Shown: positions 1 to 7,833 of the stretch, piece after piece
Position numbering within the stretch: the first letter of the stretch is position 1
How the letters are laid out: the number at the start of each line of letters is the position of its first letter
Assembly: GCF_000281955.1 (NCBI RefSeq)
Contig: NZ_AKKF01000008.1
Location: forward strand, 1-64,000
Length of the DNA stretch: 64,000 bases
Direction: 5' to 3'
Source: Caulobacter sp. AP07
Lineage (GTDB): Bacteria; Pseudomonadota; Alphaproteobacteria; Caulobacterales; Caulobacteraceae
Translations under genes and position numbers: made by a program
The notes under the pieces: generated by a model
The model's database searches: none
Seen by the model: only the letters and a program-made list of their open reading frames with translations
What the model was told of the DNA's origin: nothing

Positions 1-507
1 CTCGTCGGCCACCAGCCACGACGGCTCGCCGGCCAGGACCCGGGCCAGCAGGGCGCGGGCCCGCTCGCCGCCCGACAGGGTGGTGACGTCGCGGTGGGCC
101 AGGCCGGTCATGCGGGTCTGGATCAAGGCCTCCTGCACCGCCGCATGATCGGCTTCGGTCAGGCCGAGGGCCCCGCTGTGGGGGATGCGGCCCAGGCCCA
201 CCAGGGTCTCGACGTCCACCGCCCAGGCCACCTCGGGCGTCTGGGGCAGGAAGCCGACGTGGCGGGCGCGCTCGCGATGCGGCGTGGCCAGGAGCGGCCG
301 GCCGCCGAGCGTGACGCGTCCGGCGCCGGGGCGGCGCAGGCCGGCCAGGCAGGCCAGAAAGGTCGACTTGCCCGCGCCGTTGGGCCCGACGACGGCGGTG
401 ACCTCGCCCGGCCGGAACCGGGCGCTGATCCCGTCCAGGACGACCCGGCCGCCGAACGCGACGGTGAGGTCGTCGGCGACCAGATCGCCGTTGTCGCCCA
501 GGTTCAT
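1..507 (-). CDS. btuD: ABC transporter ATP-binding protein, B12 uptake (BtuD-like), partial
   Basis: ATPase subunit of a FecCD-type importer; it would power B12 transport across the inner membrane from the cytoplasmic face. The 169 visible codons contain a Walker A GPNGAGKST, an ABC signature LSGGERARALLARVL and the start of Walker B (WLVADE), where the window cuts it off, so the 3' end is missing. The ATG at 507 overlaps the permease stop (ATGA), showing translational coupling as the last visible gene of the btuB operon. By sequence alone it could equally be a haem or siderophore ATPase (FecE/HmuV type). The B12 assignment rests on the operon, its cobalamin riboswitch and the cob genes. Confidence 0.9.
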   Translation of the reverse strand, partial: MNLGDNGDLVADDLTVAFGGRVVLDGISARFRPGEVTAVVGPNGAGKSTFLACLAGLRRPGAGRVTLGGRPLLATPHRERARHVGFLPQTPEVAWAVDVETLVGLGRIPHSGALGLTEADHAAVQEALIQTRMTGLAHRDVTTLSGGERARALLARVLAGEPSWLVADE

Positions 508-1487
508 GCCAGCCTCCGGCGCATCGAGATCAACAGGGCCAGGAAGAACGGTCCGCCCACCGAAGCCATGGCGACGCCGAGCCGGACCTCCGCGGCCGAC
601 GGCGTCAGCCGCACGACGATGTCGGCGACCAGGACCAGGACGGCCCCGGCGACGGCGCTGGGCGCCAGCAGCGCCCCGGGCTGGTGGCCGACCAGCGGCC
701 GCATCAGGTGCGGCACGATCAGGCCGACGAAGCTGATCATGCCCGTCACGGCCACGCTGGCCCCCGACGCCATGCCGACCCCGACCGCCAGCAGCACCCG
801 CGTCAGGGCCAGGTTGATCCCCAGCGCCCTGGCGCCGGTCTCGCCCAGGGTCAGGGCGTTCAGGGCCCGGCCGAGCGACAGCAGCAGTCCGCAGCCGATC
901 GCGATGAACGGCAAGGCCATCCAGACGTCGTCGGCGCTGCGGTCGGCCAGGGAGCCGAGCAGCCAGTTGATGATCTCCTGGGCCGCCCACGGGCTGGGAG
1001 CCAGGCTCAGGGCCAGGGCGACGCCGGCGCTGGCCACGGTGTTGAGGATCACCCCCGCCAGGATGAAGGTGATGGTCCCGCCGGTTCCGCCGGCCAGGGC
1101 CAGCATCACCGCCACGCCGACCCCCGCGCCGAGCATGGCCGCCGCGAACAGCATCCACGGCGTGCTCAGTCCCATGGCCAGATACATGGTCATCACCGCG
1201 CCGAGGGCGGCCATGGACGAGACGCCGAGCACGCCCGGATCGGCCAGCGGGTTGCGCGTATAGCCCTGCATCGCCGCGCCGGAGAGGCCCAGGGCCGCGC
1301 CGACCGTCACGGCCAGGACGGTGCGCGGCAGGCGAAGCTCGAAGATGATCGCCCAGCGCGGATCGTGGGCGGTCTGGGACCAGGCGCTCCACGGGACCCA
1401 GACCCGTCCGGCCATCAGCGACACGGCGGCAAGCAGCAGGACGAGGAGGCAGAGCCCCGCGATCAGCAAAAGTCGCCTGGCGGTCAT
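504..1487 (-). CDS. btuC: FecCD-family ABC permease, B12 uptake (BtuC-like)
   Basis: Inner-membrane permease of 327 residues, the usual size for BtuC/FecD. It starts MTARRLLLIAG, is hydrophobic throughout with about ten predicted membrane segments, and carries the family-typical stretches LRLPRTVLAVTVGAALGLSG, GYTRNPLADPGVLGVSS and FVGLIVPHLMRP. The ATG at 1487 overlaps the stop of the binding-protein gene (ATGA). The reading frame stays open further upstream, but that part lies inside the neighbouring gene and looks like an out-of-frame arginine/proline-rich shadow. Partner of the preceding BtuF-like and following BtuD-like genes. Confidence 0.93.
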   Translation of the reverse strand: MTARRLLLIAGLCLLVLLLAAVSLMAGRVWVPWSAWSQTAHDPRWAIIFELRLPRTVLAVTVGAALGLSGAAMQGYTRNPLADPGVLGVSSMAALGAVMTMYLAMGLSTPWMLFAAAMLGAGVGVAVMLALAGGTGGTITFILAGVILNTVASAGVALALSLAPSPWAAQEIINWLLGSLADRSADDVWMALPFIAIGCGLLLSLGRALNALTLGETGARALGINLALTRVLLAVGVGMASGASVAVTGMISFVGLIVPHLMRPLVGHQPGALLAPSAVAGAVLVLVADIVVRLTPSAAEVRLGVAMASVGGPFFLALLISMRRRLA

Positions 1488-2338
1488 GCGGATTCTCCGA
1501 GAACCTGCCGCCGGGCGGTGGCCAGGACGGCGGCGGTCTGGATCAGCACTGGTCCGCCGCAATAGAGCAGCCGCTCGGGGAACACCGCCCGCCGCATGCG
1601 CGGGCCGACGCTGGCCAGGGCCGGATGGTTGAGGATGCGCTCGGCCCAGGTCGGGGCGTTGGGCGTGGCCTGGCCGGCCAGCAGCACCTCGGGCGGATCG
1701 TCGAGCAGGCGCTCCAGCGAGACATTGCCCCACTTCTTGAGGCCATAGCGCTCGGCGACGTTCACGAAGCCGGCGCGGCGCATCATCTCGTCGACCAGGG
1801 TGCCGTGCCCGGCGGCGAAGCCGTTGGGCTGGAAGACCAGGGCGGTCACGGGCCGGGCGCCGGGGCGGGGCGCGCCCTGGGCCATGGCCGTCTCGACGCG
1901 GGCGATCAGCGCCTCGCCGCGATCGGGGTGGCCGACGGCGTCGGCGATGCACCGGATCTGGGCCTGGTTCTCGATCCAGCTGTTGGGCACCTTGAACAGC
2001 TCGGTGCGGATTTTCAGGCGCTTCAGCGCCGCGCGGGTGGCCAGCGACGAATGGGCGGCGGTCAGCACCACGTCGGGGCGCAGCGCGATCACCTCCTCGG
2101 CGCTCTCGTAGGTGATCGGATAGGTCCGGGCGACGCCGGCGATCGTCGACTGCTGGGCGTCGCGCGCATAGTGGCTGAGCGCCAGGATCTGGCTACGGTC
2201 GGCGACATTGACCAGTACGGCGTCGGTGCAGGGATTGAGCGAGACCACCCGGGGCAGGGCGCGCGCCTTGGCCGCCCCGCCCGCCAGCCCGACCGCCAGG
2301 CCGGTCCCGACCGCCGCCCGCCGGGTCAGGCCGGTCAA
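1484..2338 (-). CDS. btuF: periplasmic cobalamin-binding protein (BtuF-like)
   Basis: Substrate-binding protein of 284 residues of the iron-siderophore/B12 class (helical-backbone type III). It has an export signal with an RR pair (LTRRAAVGTGLAVGLAGG), then the family motif VVSLNPCTDAVL and a C-terminal lobe. The proposed start is a TTG at 2338 that overlaps the cobO stop as TTGA; a longer frame exists upstream but runs through cobO. It should bind B12 or cobinamide in the periplasm and deliver it to the permease encoded next. Start confidence is moderate because it is a non-ATG codon and the RR motif is only Tat-like. Confidence 0.85.
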   Translation of the reverse strand: MTGLTRRAAVGTGLAVGLAGGAAKARALPRVVSLNPCTDAVLVNVADRSQILALSHYARDAQQSTIAGVARTYPITYESAEEVIALRPDVVLTAAHSSLATRAALKRLKIRTELFKVPNSWIENQAQIRCIADAVGHPDRGEALIARVETAMAQGAPRPGARPVTALVFQPNGFAAGHGTLVDEMMRRAGFVNVAERYGLKKWGNVSLERLLDDPPEVLLAGQATPNAPTWAERILNHPALASVGPRMRRAVFPERLLYCGGPVLIQTAAVLATARRQVLGESA

Positions 2339-2940
2339 AACTCGACCCCCCGCTGGGCCTTGAAGCCCTGTTCGAAGGGATGCTTGACCAGGGTCATCTC
2401 GGTGACCAGGTCGGCGATCTCGATGAGCTGCGGCTTGGCGTTGCGGCCGGTCAGGCAGACGTGCTTGTCGTTGGGGCGGGCCTTGAGGACCTCCACCACC
2501 TCGTCGATGTCGAGATAGTCGTAGCGCAGGGCGATGTTGATCTCGTCCAGCAGCACGAAGTCGAGCTTGGGATCGGCGATCATCTCCTGCGAGACCAGCC
2601 AGGCGGCGCGGGCGGCGGCGATGTCGCGCTCGCGGTCCTGGGTGTCCCAGGTGAAGCCCTCGCCCATCACCTCGTAGCGCACCTGGTCGGGGAACTTCTT
2701 GAAGAACAGCCGCTCGCCGGTCTTCCACTTGCCCTTGATGTACTGCACCACTCCGACCTGGAGACCCCAGCCGAGGTGGCGGGCGACCATGCCGAAGCCG
2801 GCCGAGGACTTGCCCTTGCCGTCGCCGGTGTGGACCAGCAGCAGGCCCTTCTCGAGGGTCTTGGTCTCCATCATCGCCTCGCGCTCGGCCTTGAGGGCGC
2901 GCATGGCTTCGGCGTGCTTGGCGTTGATGTCGTCGGTCAT
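2335..2940 (-). CDS. cobO: cob(I)yrinic acid a,c-diamide adenosyltransferase
   Basis: CobO/BtuR/CobA-type corrinoid adenosyltransferase of 201 residues, the normal length. It transfers the 5'-deoxyadenosyl group of ATP to Co(I) corrinoids, both in late synthesis and in salvage. The ATP-binding P-loop TGDGKGKSS is at residues 38-46; the later stretches VVQYIKGKWKTGE, LLDEINIALRYDYLD and HVCLTGRNAKP are typical. The ATG overlaps the cobD stop (ATGA). Its place between cobD and btuF points to converting imported corrinoids into the adenosyl form. Confidence 0.97.
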   Translation of the reverse strand: MTDDINAKHAEAMRALKAEREAMMETKTLEKGLLLVHTGDGKGKSSAGFGMVARHLGWGLQVGVVQYIKGKWKTGERLFFKKFPDQVRYEVMGEGFTWDTQDRERDIAAARAAWLVSQEMIADPKLDFVLLDEINIALRYDYLDIDEVVEVLKARPNDKHVCLTGRNAKPQLIEIADLVTEMTLVKHPFEQGFKAQRGVEF

Positions 2941-3923
2941 CGGAGTCTCTCCAGGGCGGCGGCGAGGCGGAGCCAGTCGGGCTTGGGGCCGGGAAGGCCG
3001 AAACGGATCAGCGTCTCGTCCCAGGGGAAGGGGCGGGTGAGGATGCCGGCGCGAGCCAGGACCTCGAAGCGGCGCGGCGCGTCGGCGGCGCGGGCCAGGC
3101 GAAACAGCGACGTGCCGCCGACGATCTCGAACCCGGCGACGCGGAGCAGGGCGTCCAGCCGCGCGGCGTCCTCGGCCAGGCGCTGGCGGGTCCGGATCGC
3201 CCAGGCGGGGTCGGCATAGGCGGCCAGGCCCACGGCGATCGCCGGTCCCGAGACCGGCCAGTCGCCCAGGGCGTGGCGGACCTGCGCGGCCAGCCCGGGC
3301 TCGGCGATCAGGAAGCCGAGGCGCGCGCCAGCCAGGCCGTAGAACTTGCCGAACGAGCGCAGCACGATCAGCCGCCGGTGACCGGGCGCGCCGGCCAGGG
3401 GGGCGACCGACAGGTCCGGCTCGGTGTCGGCGAAGGCCTCGTCGACGATTAGCGTTTCGTCCGTCAGGCCGAGCACCTCATCCGGCGACAGGGCCTGTCC
3501 GTCCGGATTGTTCGGATTGACCACCACGCGCAGGTCGATGGCGGCGTCGGCGTCGGCCGACAGCATCGCCCCGGCCTCGCGCCAGGCCTCGGCATGGCCG
3601 CCGTAGGTCCGTGTCGCGACACCGATCCGCCGGGCCGGCAGCAGGCGCGGCAGGAGACGGATCAACGCCTCGCTGCCGGCCGCCGCCGCCACCCTCGCCG
3701 GATCCTCGACGCCAAAGGCGCCCGCCGCCGCCCGCTCCAGAGCCCGGGCGGACTCGGGGTCGGGCAGGCGGGACCAGGCTTCGGACGCCACGGGTGGGAC
3801 CGGATAGGGGCAGGGATTGATCCCCGTCGACAGGTCCAGCCAGGGCGTCGGCGCGTCCGGATAGAGGGGCCGCGCCGCGCCGAGGCGGCCGCCGTGGCCG
3901 AGCAGGGCCGCCGGCGTCGCCAT
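2937..3923 (-). CDS. cobD: threonine-phosphate decarboxylase (CobD; CobC in Pseudomonas naming)
   Basis: PLP-dependent aminotransferase-fold enzyme of 328 residues that makes (R)-1-amino-2-propanol O-phosphate, the linker of the B12 nucleotide loop. Visible marks are LDLSTGINPCPYPVP near the N-terminus, NPNNPDG at 136-142, the PLP-pyridine aspartate in VDEAF (D161), and the Schiff-base lysine in RSFGKFYGLAGARLGF (K193). It starts 2 nt after the btuB stop and overlaps cobO downstream, so it is co-translated in the riboswitch-controlled operon. Other PLP enzymes (HisC) are related, but this operon context and the N-terminal motif favour CobD. Confidence 0.94.
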   Translation of the reverse strand: MATPAALLGHGGRLGAARPLYPDAPTPWLDLSTGINPCPYPVPPVASEAWSRLPDPESARALERAAAGAFGVEDPARVAAAAGSEALIRLLPRLLPARRIGVATRTYGGHAEAWREAGAMLSADADAAIDLRVVVNPNNPDGQALSPDEVLGLTDETLIVDEAFADTEPDLSVAPLAGAPGHRRLIVLRSFGKFYGLAGARLGFLIAEPGLAAQVRHALGDWPVSGPAIAVGLAAYADPAWAIRTRQRLAEDAARLDALLRVAGFEIVGGTSLFRLARAADAPRRFEVLARAGILTRPFPWDETLIRFGLPGPKPDWLRLAAALERLR

Positions 3924-3925
3924 GG

Positions 3926-5860
3926 CTAGAACCGCGCCCGCACGCCGACGAAGGCGCCGCGACCCAGGGTCCCGTAGCGGTAGAGCGTCTCGTACTGCTG
4001 GTCGAACAGGTTCTCGATCCGGCCATAGACTTCGAAGGTGTCGTTGATCGGATAGGCGACCCGCACGTCGGTCAGCACATAGCTCTTCAGGCGCCGGGTG
4101 TTGCTGGCGTTGTCGAAGCTGTGGCCGACATACTGCAGCGACACCCCGCCGTTCAGGCCGCTGGGCAGATCGATGGCTAGGTCGGCATTGGCGGTTTCAC
4201 CGGCCCGGCGGGTCAGGTCCTTGCCGTAGTTGGGGCCGGGCGAGCGGTTGGTGGCGTCCAGGTTGGTGTAGTTGCCCGACACCGTGACGATCGAATTGAT
4301 CGCGTAGGACGCCTCGACCTCGACGCCGTCGGCCTTGGTCTTGGCCGTGTTGGCGTAGCCGCCGAAGTTGGGCGGGGTGTTGTTGGACAGGAAGTCGATC
4401 TGGTTCTTGGTGTCGCGGCTGAAATAGGTGATCGAGCCGCGCAGGCGGCCTTCCAGCACGCTGTGCTCGACGCTCAGGTCCCAGCTCTTGGCCTCTTCGG
4501 GCTTCAGGGTAGTGTTCCCGTAGTCGCTGTAGAGCTGGTACAGCGACGGCGCCTTGAAGCCTTCGCCATAGTTGGCGCGCAGCACCGTGGCGCCGTCGTT
4601 CGGCGACCAGGCCGCGCCGGCCTGGTAGGTGGTGGCGCCGCCGAAGGTGTCGTGGTCGTCGTGGCGGACGCCGGCGGTCAGGGCCAGGCCGGCGATCGGC
4701 TTGGCCTGGAGCTGGCCATAGACGCTGTCCATGCCGGTGGCGTGGCGGTCGACCTTGGTGCTGAACGACGGGGAGGCGGTGCGGAACCAGGTCCGCTCGG
4801 TCTCGGCCCCGAACACCGCGCGCCAGATCGGATTGATCGTCCAGGTGCCCTGATATTCCAGGCTGTTGTCGGTGCCGCGCGCGTCGAAGGTCTTGGGCGC
4901 GCTCTGGGCGGGATTGTAGTTGTCCCGGTCGGTCTGGGTGTAGGCGTAGCCGACCCGGCTCTTCAGGGCGCCGTCGAAGTTGGACAGGCGCACCCCGACA
5001 TAGCTGACCAGCTCCCGGGTCTTGCCGTAGTCCGCGGTGTCGCCCAGGGCGTAGGGCGGGGCGGGAAGCGAGCTGTCGTACTCGTTGCGGCCGGCGGCGT
5101 AGGAGGCGCGCACGTCGAGGCTGGCCCAGTCGGTGACGTTGATGTCGGCGCGGCCGCTGATCGCGGTGTTGTGGTAGCCGTCCTTCTCCTTGCCGCCCAT
5201 GGCCTTGTCGAAGTTCGAGATGCCGGCCGTGGTGTACTGGCCGGCCGCCAGTCGCCAGCCGCCCCAGTCGCCGCCGGCCCCGACGCCCACGCGGGCATAG
5301 GCCGTGGCGCGCGAACCGCCTTCGAGCGTCGCGGTTCCGGCCAGCGGGCCATCGGGGGTCTTGGTGATCAGGTTGACGACGCCGCCGATCGCCTGGCTGC
5401 CCCACAGGGTCGACTGCGGGCCGCGCAGCACCTCGATGCTGCTGACGTCGCCGGCCAGGAGGGTGGCGAAGTTGTAGCCGCCGCCGGTGGTCGACGGGTC
5501 GTTGAGTTTGACGCCGTCGATCAGCACGGCGGTCTGGTCGCTCTCGGCGCCGCGGATGCGCACCTGGGTCGAGCCGCCGACGCCGCCGTTGCGGGTCACC
5601 GTGACGCCGGGGGTGTGCGACAGCAGGTCGGAGACGACCACGGCCTGGCGCCTGCGCAGCGCCTCGGCGTCGATGATGGTCATGCTGACCGGCACTTCCG
5701 ACAGCTTGTCGGCGGCGCGACCGGCGGTGACCACGATCTGGTCGACCTCGCTCGACGCCTCGGCGGTTTCGGCGGCCAGCGAGACGCTGGGCAGGGCGAG
5801 GGCGGGCAAGGCGAGGGCGGGAAGGGCGGCCACCAGGGCCAAGACGGAAATAGAGCGCAT
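3926..5860 (-). CDS. btuB: TonB-dependent vitamin B12 outer-membrane receptor
   Basis: Outer-membrane receptor of 644 residues, close to the usual 610-650 for BtuB. It has an N-terminal signal rich in Ala/Leu, a TonB-box-like segment (VDQIVVTAGRAADKLSEVPV), a plug with VRIRGAESDQTAVLIDGVKLND and GGVVNLITKTP, then a 22-strand-type barrel ending in the canonical terminal Phe (FVGVRARF). I chose the ATG at 5860 over an in-frame TTG at 5866 because AAGGA sits six bases upstream of the ATG. First gene of the B12 operon, directly behind a cobalamin riboswitch, which strongly supports the B12 substrate. Confidence 0.95.
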   Translation of the reverse strand: MRSISVLALVAALPALALPALALPSVSLAAETAEASSEVDQIVVTAGRAADKLSEVPVSMTIIDAEALRRRQAVVVSDLLSHTPGVTVTRNGGVGGSTQVRIRGAESDQTAVLIDGVKLNDPSTTGGGYNFATLLAGDVSSIEVLRGPQSTLWGSQAIGGVVNLITKTPDGPLAGTATLEGGSRATAYARVGVGAGGDWGGWRLAAGQYTTAGISNFDKAMGGKEKDGYHNTAISGRADINVTDWASLDVRASYAAGRNEYDSSLPAPPYALGDTADYGKTRELVSYVGVRLSNFDGALKSRVGYAYTQTDRDNYNPAQSAPKTFDARGTDNSLEYQGTWTINPIWRAVFGAETERTWFRTASPSFSTKVDRHATGMDSVYGQLQAKPIAGLALTAGVRHDDHDTFGGATTYQAGAAWSPNDGATVLRANYGEGFKAPSLYQLYSDYGNTTLKPEEAKSWDLSVEHSVLEGRLRGSITYFSRDTKNQIDFLSNNTPPNFGGYANTAKTKADGVEVEASYAINSIVTVSGNYTNLDATNRSPGPNYGKDLTRRAGETANADLAIDLPSGLNGGVSLQYVGHSFDNASNTRRLKSYVLTDVRVAYPINDTFEVYGRIENLFDQQYETLYRYGTLGRGAFVGVRARF

Positions 5861-5867
5861 GTTCAAT

Positions 5868-5889
5868 CCTTCAAGCGCGGCAACGAAGG
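5868..5889 (-). promoter_or_regulatory. hairpin over the btuB Shine-Dalgarno (riboswitch expression platform)
   Basis: On the minus strand CCTTC (5889-5885) can pair with GAAGG (5872-5868) across a 12-nt loop. The second arm contains the btuB Shine-Dalgarno AAGGA. This suggests that the riboswitch upstream acts by hiding or exposing the ribosome site, not by a terminator; I see no U-tract after any hairpin here. The stem is short (5 bp), so this is an inference. Confidence 0.5.
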
Positions 5890-5979
5890 CTGGCCCGAAG
5901 ATTCGGACCGGCCCGACGATGTCGCCTCGGGGGAAAAGAACCCCATCGTTCGGCGCACCCCGGCCGGACGAAGGACGAC

Positions 5980-6156
5980 TGCGACGGGCAGGTCTCCTGG
6001 CTCACGGGTCAATGCCGATGCGCGTCGCCTTCCCAGCCGCCTTCCGAAGAAAGTGATCAGTGGCTAATGACACGCGGGCTCGCCGCTTACAGTTGCGGGG
6101 GCAGCCCGGGTTTCACACCCGAGTTCCCTTTTCATCCTCTTTCGAGGAACCTGTCG
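5980..6156 (-). promoter_or_regulatory. cobalamin riboswitch, btuB leader
   Basis: Reading the minus strand, the conserved elements come in the expected order: GGTTCCTCGAAAG, AAAAGGGAA, GGTG-TGAAA-CC, GC-GCCCCCGCAACTGTAAG (the B12 box), and at the 3' end GTGAGCCAGGAGACCTGCC. This is the class-I cobalamin riboswitch pattern. It lies between the promoter near 6170-6193 and btuB, so B12 should repress the whole btuB-cobD-cobO-btuFCD operon. The cobU gene is transcribed the other way and is outside this control. Confidence 0.95.
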
Positions 6157-6166
6157 CGAGAGCTGC

Positions 6167-6193
6167 ACTATATGTTGCGTCGCACACGGTCAA
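6167..6193 (-). promoter_or_regulatory. candidate promoter of the btuB leader
   Basis: Minus strand TTGACC (6193-6188) and TATAGT (6172-6167) are separated by 15 bases, placing transcription start near 6160, just before the first conserved riboswitch base. The -35 element sits only a few bases from the Shine-Dalgarno of divergent cobU (6197-6200). Spacing is a little short for a housekeeping promoter but alphaproteobacterial promoters tolerate this. Confidence 0.5.
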
Positions 6194-6206
6194 TCTGGAG
6201 CGCATC

Positions 6207-6722
6207 TTGTCGTTCACCCTCGTCCTCGGCGGAGCCCGATCCGGCAAGAGCGCCTTCGCGCAGGCCGCCGCCGAGGCGCAGGCCGCGCGGGGCGGCGGAC
6301 GGCTGGTGATGATCGCCACCGCCCAGGCCTTCGACGCCGAGATGGCCGAGCGCATCGCCCGGCATCGTCTGGATCGCGGCGAAGGCTGGACGACGCTGGA
6401 GGCCCCGTTCGAACTGTCGGCCGCCCTGGAGGGGCTGGGCGCGAGCGACGTGGTGGTGGTCGACTGCCTGACGCTGTGGCTGTCGAACCTGATGCTGGAC
6501 GACCGCGACGTGGCGACGGCGGCGGCCGAACTGGCGACGGCGGCCGGCCGCTTCGAAGGCGCCTTGTGGCTGGTGTCCAACGAGGTCGGCTTCGGCATCG
6601 TACCCGACAACGCCCTGGCCCGCCGCTTCCGCGACGAGGCCGGACGGCTGCACCAGGCCCTGGCCCAGGCCGCCGACGCCGTGACCCTGGTGGTGGCCGG
6701 GCTGACCCTGAAGCTGAAATAG
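6207..6722 (+). CDS. cobU: adenosylcobinamide kinase / adenosylcobinamide-phosphate guanylyltransferase
   Basis: Bifunctional CobU (CobP) of 171 residues, normal length. It phosphorylates adenosylcobinamide and then transfers GMP to form AdoCbi-GDP for nucleotide-loop assembly. P-loop GGARSGKS is at residues 8-15; VVVDCLTLWLSNLM and WLVSNEVGFGIVPDNALARRF are family signatures. The frame is open upstream through the antisense of the riboswitch, but that part has no family similarity. I chose TTG at 6207, which has GGAG (6197-6200) six bases upstream. It is divergent from the btuB operon and not behind its riboswitch; any promoter of its own must lie in or near the riboswitch DNA. Confidence 0.93.
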   Translation: MSFTLVLGGARSGKSAFAQAAAEAQAARGGGRLVMIATAQAFDAEMAERIARHRLDRGEGWTTLEAPFELSAALEGLGASDVVVVDCLTLWLSNLMLDDRDVATAAAELATAAGRFEGALWLVSNEVGFGIVPDNALARRFRDEAGRLHQALAQAADAVTLVVAGLTLKLK

Positions 6723-6830
6723 GCTGGCGGGTTTCGGAGAAAAACTAGGTTGAGCGGCGTTATCCCAAGTCTAAGGTGCGGGTAACAGAGACGCCGTTCG
6801 CGCGGACGGGCGGCGCTCCGGGAGGACGCC

Positions 6831-7718
6831 ATGAACGCCTTTACCCCCATCGCGGCCAGCGAGACGCCCGACTATGCCGGCCTGACCGTGACGCCGGCCG
6901 GCCCGGTGCTGGGCGCGGAAATCTCCGGTCTCGACCTTCGCCAGCCGCTGGCGCCGGAAATCGTCGCCGCGATCCGCTCGGCCCTGCTGCGCCACAAGGT
7001 GGTGTTCTTCCGCGACCAGGACATCAGCCACGAGGACCATGTCCGTTTCGGCCGCTATTTCGGGGACTTGGAAGGACATCCTGTCACCGCCCACGTGCCC
7101 GGCTTTCCCGAGATCCTGCACATCGAGGCCGCCGACGGCATGAAACTGCGCGAGGAGATCGTGCCGCTGGTTCGCGTGGCCAACAAGTGGCACACCGACG
7201 TCACTTTCCGGCCCGCGCCGTCGATGGGCGGGGTGCTGCGGGCCCGCCACCTGCCGCCGCTGGGCGGCGACACCCTGTTCGCCGACACCGCGGCCATCTA
7301 TCGCGACCTGCCGCAGGCGCTGAAGGACCAGTTGGCGACCCTGACCGCCGAGCACGACATCCTGCAGAGCTATGGCTACCGGGTCGACGAAGCCAAGCGG
7401 GCCGAACTGCGCGCCGCCTATCCGCTCCAGGCCCATCCGGTGATCCGCACCCATCCCGAGACCGGCGAGAAGCACCTGTTCGTCAACAAGGTCTTCACGA
7501 CGCGGATCCTGGGCCTGCCCGAAGACGAGGCCAAGCGCCTGCTGGCCGACCTGCTGGACCGGGTGAAGACCCCCGAGTACCAGGTCCGCTTCCGCTGGAC
7601 GCCCAACGCCATCGTGTTCTGGGACAACCGCGCCACCCAGCACTACGCCATCCTCGACTACTGGCCGCAGGAGCGCACCGTCGAGCGGGTGACCATCCAG
7701 GGCGACGTGCCGTATTGA
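6831..7718 (+). CDS. TauD/TfdA-family 2-oxoglutarate-dependent dioxygenase
   Basis: Fe(II)/2-oxoglutarate dioxygenase of 295 residues. The iron triad is visible: H121 and D123 in KWHTDVTF and the distal His in NRATQHYAI (near residue 271), followed by the basic ERTVERV region that binds the 2-oxoglutarate carboxylate. The strong ribosome site GGGAGG precedes the ATG. Relatives release sulfite from taurine, other alkanesulfonates or alkyl sulfates; with a flavin monooxygenase gene just downstream, organosulfur scavenging is the most likely role. The exact substrate cannot be told, so no tauD symbol is given. Confidence 0.9.
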   Translation: MNAFTPIAASETPDYAGLTVTPAGPVLGAEISGLDLRQPLAPEIVAAIRSALLRHKVVFFRDQDISHEDHVRFGRYFGDLEGHPVTAHVPGFPEILHIEAADGMKLREEIVPLVRVANKWHTDVTFRPAPSMGGVLRARHLPPLGGDTLFADTAAIYRDLPQALKDQLATLTAEHDILQSYGYRVDEAKRAELRAAYPLQAHPVIRTHPETGEKHLFVNKVFTTRILGLPEDEAKRLLADLLDRVKTPEYQVRFRWTPNAIVFWDNRATQHYAILDYWPQERTVERVTIQGDVPY

Positions 7719-7733
7719 GGTGATCCTGGGTTT

Positions 7734-7769
7734 ATATTGCCCGGGCTTATCAATGGCTTGAGGCAATAT
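7734..7769. repeat. inverted repeat between the dioxygenase and monooxygenase genes
   Basis: ATATTGCC (7734-7741) and GGCAATAT (7762-7769) form perfect 8-base arms 20 bases apart. It could be an operator pair for a sulfur-status regulator or a weak hairpin; there is no U-tract, so it does not look like an intrinsic terminator. Confidence 0.4.
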
Positions 7770-7833
7770 CGTTAGATTGCCGGGTCGCGGCCCCTTACCT
7801 ACGGCCTGTCATTTTCAGAACAGGCCTCGCCCC

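Noticed and set aside
1488-1952. N-terminal extension of the BtuC-like permease
   Set aside because: It is an out-of-frame reading of the btuF gene, rich in Arg/Pro; the ATG at 1487 overlaps the btuF stop in the usual way.
6060-6206. N-terminal extension of cobU through the riboswitch DNA
   Set aside because: The extra 49 codons read as the reverse of the riboswitch and have no CobU similarity; the TTG at 6207 has a good ribosome site and gives the normal length.
6750-6775. TTGAGC-N14-TCTAAG as promoter of the TauD-like gene
   Set aside because: Only a weak match to a sigma-70-type promoter; not reported as a feature.
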